Part shown: positions 56,923 through 58,421 of the stretch, piece by piece
Numbering within the stretch: the stretch's first letter is position 1
How the letters are laid out: the number at the start of each line of letters is the position of its first letter
Source: an uncultured Verrucomicrobiota bacterium
GTDB lineage: Bacteria; Verrucomicrobiota; Verrucomicrobiia; Limisphaerales; JADLHS01
DNA length: 58,421 bases
NCBI GenBank assembly: GCA_903828255.1
Contig: CAIKLQ010000123.1
Location: forward strand, 1 to 58,421
Reading direction: 5' to 3'
The notes under the pieces: generated by a model
The model's database searches: none
What the model saw: only the letters and a program-made list of their open reading frames with translations
Told to the model about the DNA's origin: nothing
Translations under genes and position numbers: made by a program

Positions 56923-58421
56923 TTGAAAACCTTGCTCCAACTATCAGGCGTGACCAAATCCTTCGGGGCGGTGCGCGCTCTGAAAGGAGTGTCGTTCGAC
57001 TTGCAGGCGGGCGAGGTCCACGCGCTCCTTGGCGAAAACGGCGCGGGCAAATCCACGCTCATCAAAGTCATCACCGGCGCGCACCAACCGGACGGTGGCA
57101 CGATTGAAATCGCTGGACAGGCCACCCACCACCTCACGCCGGCGGCGGCTTACAAGCTCGGCATCGCCTGCATTTACCAGCAACCGGCGCTCTTCCCGGA
57201 CCTGACCGTCGCCGAGAATATCGGCCTGCGCCTCGAACCCGCTTCCCCCGCCCGGCGGATTGATTGGCCCCGCCGCCGCACGCGCGCCGCGGAACTGCTC
57301 CAGCGCATCGGCGCGGAAATTTCTCCCGAGGCCGAAGTGCGCTCGCTCTCGATGCCGGAGCAACAGCTTGTCGAAATTGCCTGCGCCCTCGGTGCGGGGG
57401 CCCGCATCGTCATCATGGATGAGCCGACAGCGTCGCTCACGCAGAAGGAGGTCGAGTTGCTTTTCGCCGTCGTGCGCGACCTGCGCGCCAGCGGCGTCGG
57501 CGTGATCTACATCTCGCACCGCTTGGAGGAAATCTTTCAACTCGCCGACCGGGTGACCGTGTTGCGAGACGGTGAAAGCGTCGGCACGCGTCTGGTTTGT
57601 AGCAGCCGCGGTAACGAGGCTCAAACCCCCATCACCCCAGGTGAACCTGATCAGAGCCTCCTCACTTCGGCTGCGCCGCTGACAGAGTCCGAACTCATCC
57701 GCCTGATGGTCGGCCGTGAAGTTTCGCACATCTACCCGCCGGCTGAGTCCGAGTCGGGTGAAGTTGTCTTGTCCATCAAGAATCTCGGCTGCCAATCCAG
57801 CGGCGTGCAGAACGTCTCGCTCGAAGTGCGCGCCGGAGAAATCCTTGGTCTCGCCGGCCTCGTGGGCGCGGGTCGGACCGAGTTGGCGCGAATACTTTTC
57901 GGCCTTACGCCCGCCGACGCCGGCGAGATTATTCTGAAGGGCCAGCGCGTCACCATCCGTTCGCCCCAGGAAGCCGTGGCGCACGGGATTGCTTATGTGC
58001 CGGAGGATCGCCGCCGGCATGGCGTCATTCTCGAAATGCCCATCGCGCACAACCTCACGATGGCGATTCATCGCCGAATTTTTCCGGGAACTTGGTTGCG
58101 CTTTGGCGCGGAACGCCAGCTCGCGCTCGACTTCATTCGCGACCTCGACGTGCGCACCTCCGGCCCGGAAGCGCCAGGCGGCTCGCTCTCGGGCGGCAAC
58201 CAGCAGAAAGTTTCACTCTCCCGCTGGCTCGCCACGAAACCCAAGCTCCTCATCCTCGATGAACCGACGCAAGGCGTGGACGTGGGCGCGAAGAGTGAAA
58301 TCCACAAAATTATCCGCCGCCTCGCGAAGGAAGGGCTGGCCGTGTTGATGATTTCGAGCGACCTCCCGGAAATCCTCGGCATGAGCGACCGCATCGCCGT
58401 GATGCGCGGCGACACCCTCAC
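56923..58421 (+). CDS. Sugar ABC transporter ATPase, RbsA-like, two-domain (3' end cut by window)
   Basis: The start appears to be TTG 56923 (KTLLQLSGVTKSFGAVRALK). The first ABC domain has Walker A LLGENGAGKSTLIKVITGAH, a signature region (SLSMPEQQLVEIACAL) and Walker B (ARIVIMDEPTASL). The second has LAGLVGAGRTELARILFGL and LSGGNQQKVSLSRWLATKP with LLILDEPTQGVDVGAKSEI. This twin-ATPase layout is typical of RbsA/MglA. About 28 extra residues (near 226-253) between VGTRL and LTESELIRLMVGRE are encoded by the palindromic element at 57599-57677. They fall on the linker between the domains. The gene runs off the window after about 499 codons. Confidence 0.93.
   Translation, partial: MKTLLQLSGVTKSFGAVRALKGVSFDLQAGEVHALLGENGAGKSTLIKVITGAHQPDGGTIEIAGQATHHLTPAAAYKLGIACIYQQPALFPDLTVAENIGLRLEPASPARRIDWPRRRTRAAELLQRIGAEISPEAEVRSLSMPEQQLVEIACALGAGARIVIMDEPTASLTQKEVELLFAVVRDLRASGVGVIYISHRLEEIFQLADRVTVLRDGESVGTRLVCSSRGNEAQTPITPGEPDQSLLTSAAPLTESELIRLMVGREVSHIYPPAESESGEVVLSIKNLGCQSSGVQNVSLEVRAGEILGLAGLVGAGRTELARILFGLTPADAGEIILKGQRVTIRSPQEAVAHGIAYVPEDRRRHGVILEMPIAHNLTMAIHRRIFPGTWLRFGAERQLALDFIRDLDVRTSGPEAPGGSLSGGNQQKVSLSRWLATKPKLLILDEPTQGVDVGAKSEIHKIIRRLAKEGLAVLMISSDLPEILGMSDRIAVMRGDTL
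57599..57677. repeat. Palindromic GTAGCAGCC element, in-frame copy inside the ABC ATPase gene
   Basis: Arms GTAGCAGCCGCGGTAACGAG plus GCTC (57599-57622) and the inverse GAGCCTCCTCACTTCGGCTG plus CGCC (57654-57677) match the intergenic copy at 47271-47367. The reading frame passes through with no stop and adds about 28 residues, including CSSRGNEAQ and SLLTSAAP, between two conserved blocks of the enzyme. Confidence 0.87.

Overview
The window is about 58 kb of GC-rich bacterial chromosome with mostly housekeeping genes on the minus strand. No rRNA gene is present, so the taxonomic call is an inference. It rests on the gene mix: a KDG-type sugar kinase, an exosortase fused to an EpsI-like domain, a very large DUF2723 membrane protein with a TPR tail, an ABC permease fused to a CPBP protease, and many short palindromic and 7-bp tandem repeats. 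Together these suggest Verrucomicrobiota of the Pedosphaera/Limisphaerales kind.

Layout. 1-8.3 kb: sugar kinase (cut by the window edge), anmK, a CapD-type nucleotide-sugar dehydratase, and an exosortase operon. 8.5-16.2 kb: a tRNA with anticodon CAT, followed by an accessory island. The island holds the methylation and specificity genes of a type I R-M system without a visible hsdR, a DUF3800 gene between them, remnants of two other genes, a possible structured RNA, and a divergently transcribed protein with a degraded AAA+ ATPase core. 16.2-27.6 kb: core genes (RsmB-type methyltransferase, pseudopilin, LacI regulator, nadK, tlyA, two PilT-type ATPases with a receiver-like protein, MidA-type methyltransferase, rsmE, dnaJ, grpE). 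27.7-44 kb: DUF2723 protein, ECF sigma factor with a possible anti-sigma partner, TylF-type methyltransferase, NatAB-like ABC exporter, slipin/NfeD pair, a broken ABC gene, and a molybdenum hydroxylase cluster. 44-58.4 kb: sugar isomerase/epimerase, a secreted two-repeat protein, miaA, lgt, gmk, yicC, ilvB with a valine leader peptide and attenuator, ribD, and a sugar ABC transporter cut by the window edge.

The most unusual signals are small. (1) A 24-residue valine-rich leader peptide, intrinsic terminator and candidate antiterminator lie upstream of ilvB. (2) At least eight heptanucleotide tandem repeats occur, five of them inside reading frames (three in one gene). (3) Several families of palindromic elements occur; some lie in frame inside genes, including one between the two halves of the sugar ABC ATPase. 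(4) Two 45-nt copies of a hairpin motif with a compensatory base-pair change precede the secreted two-repeat protein. (5) The tRNA-adjacent island carries an orphan hsdMS and a possible structured RNA. These are read directly from the sequence; their functions are inferred.
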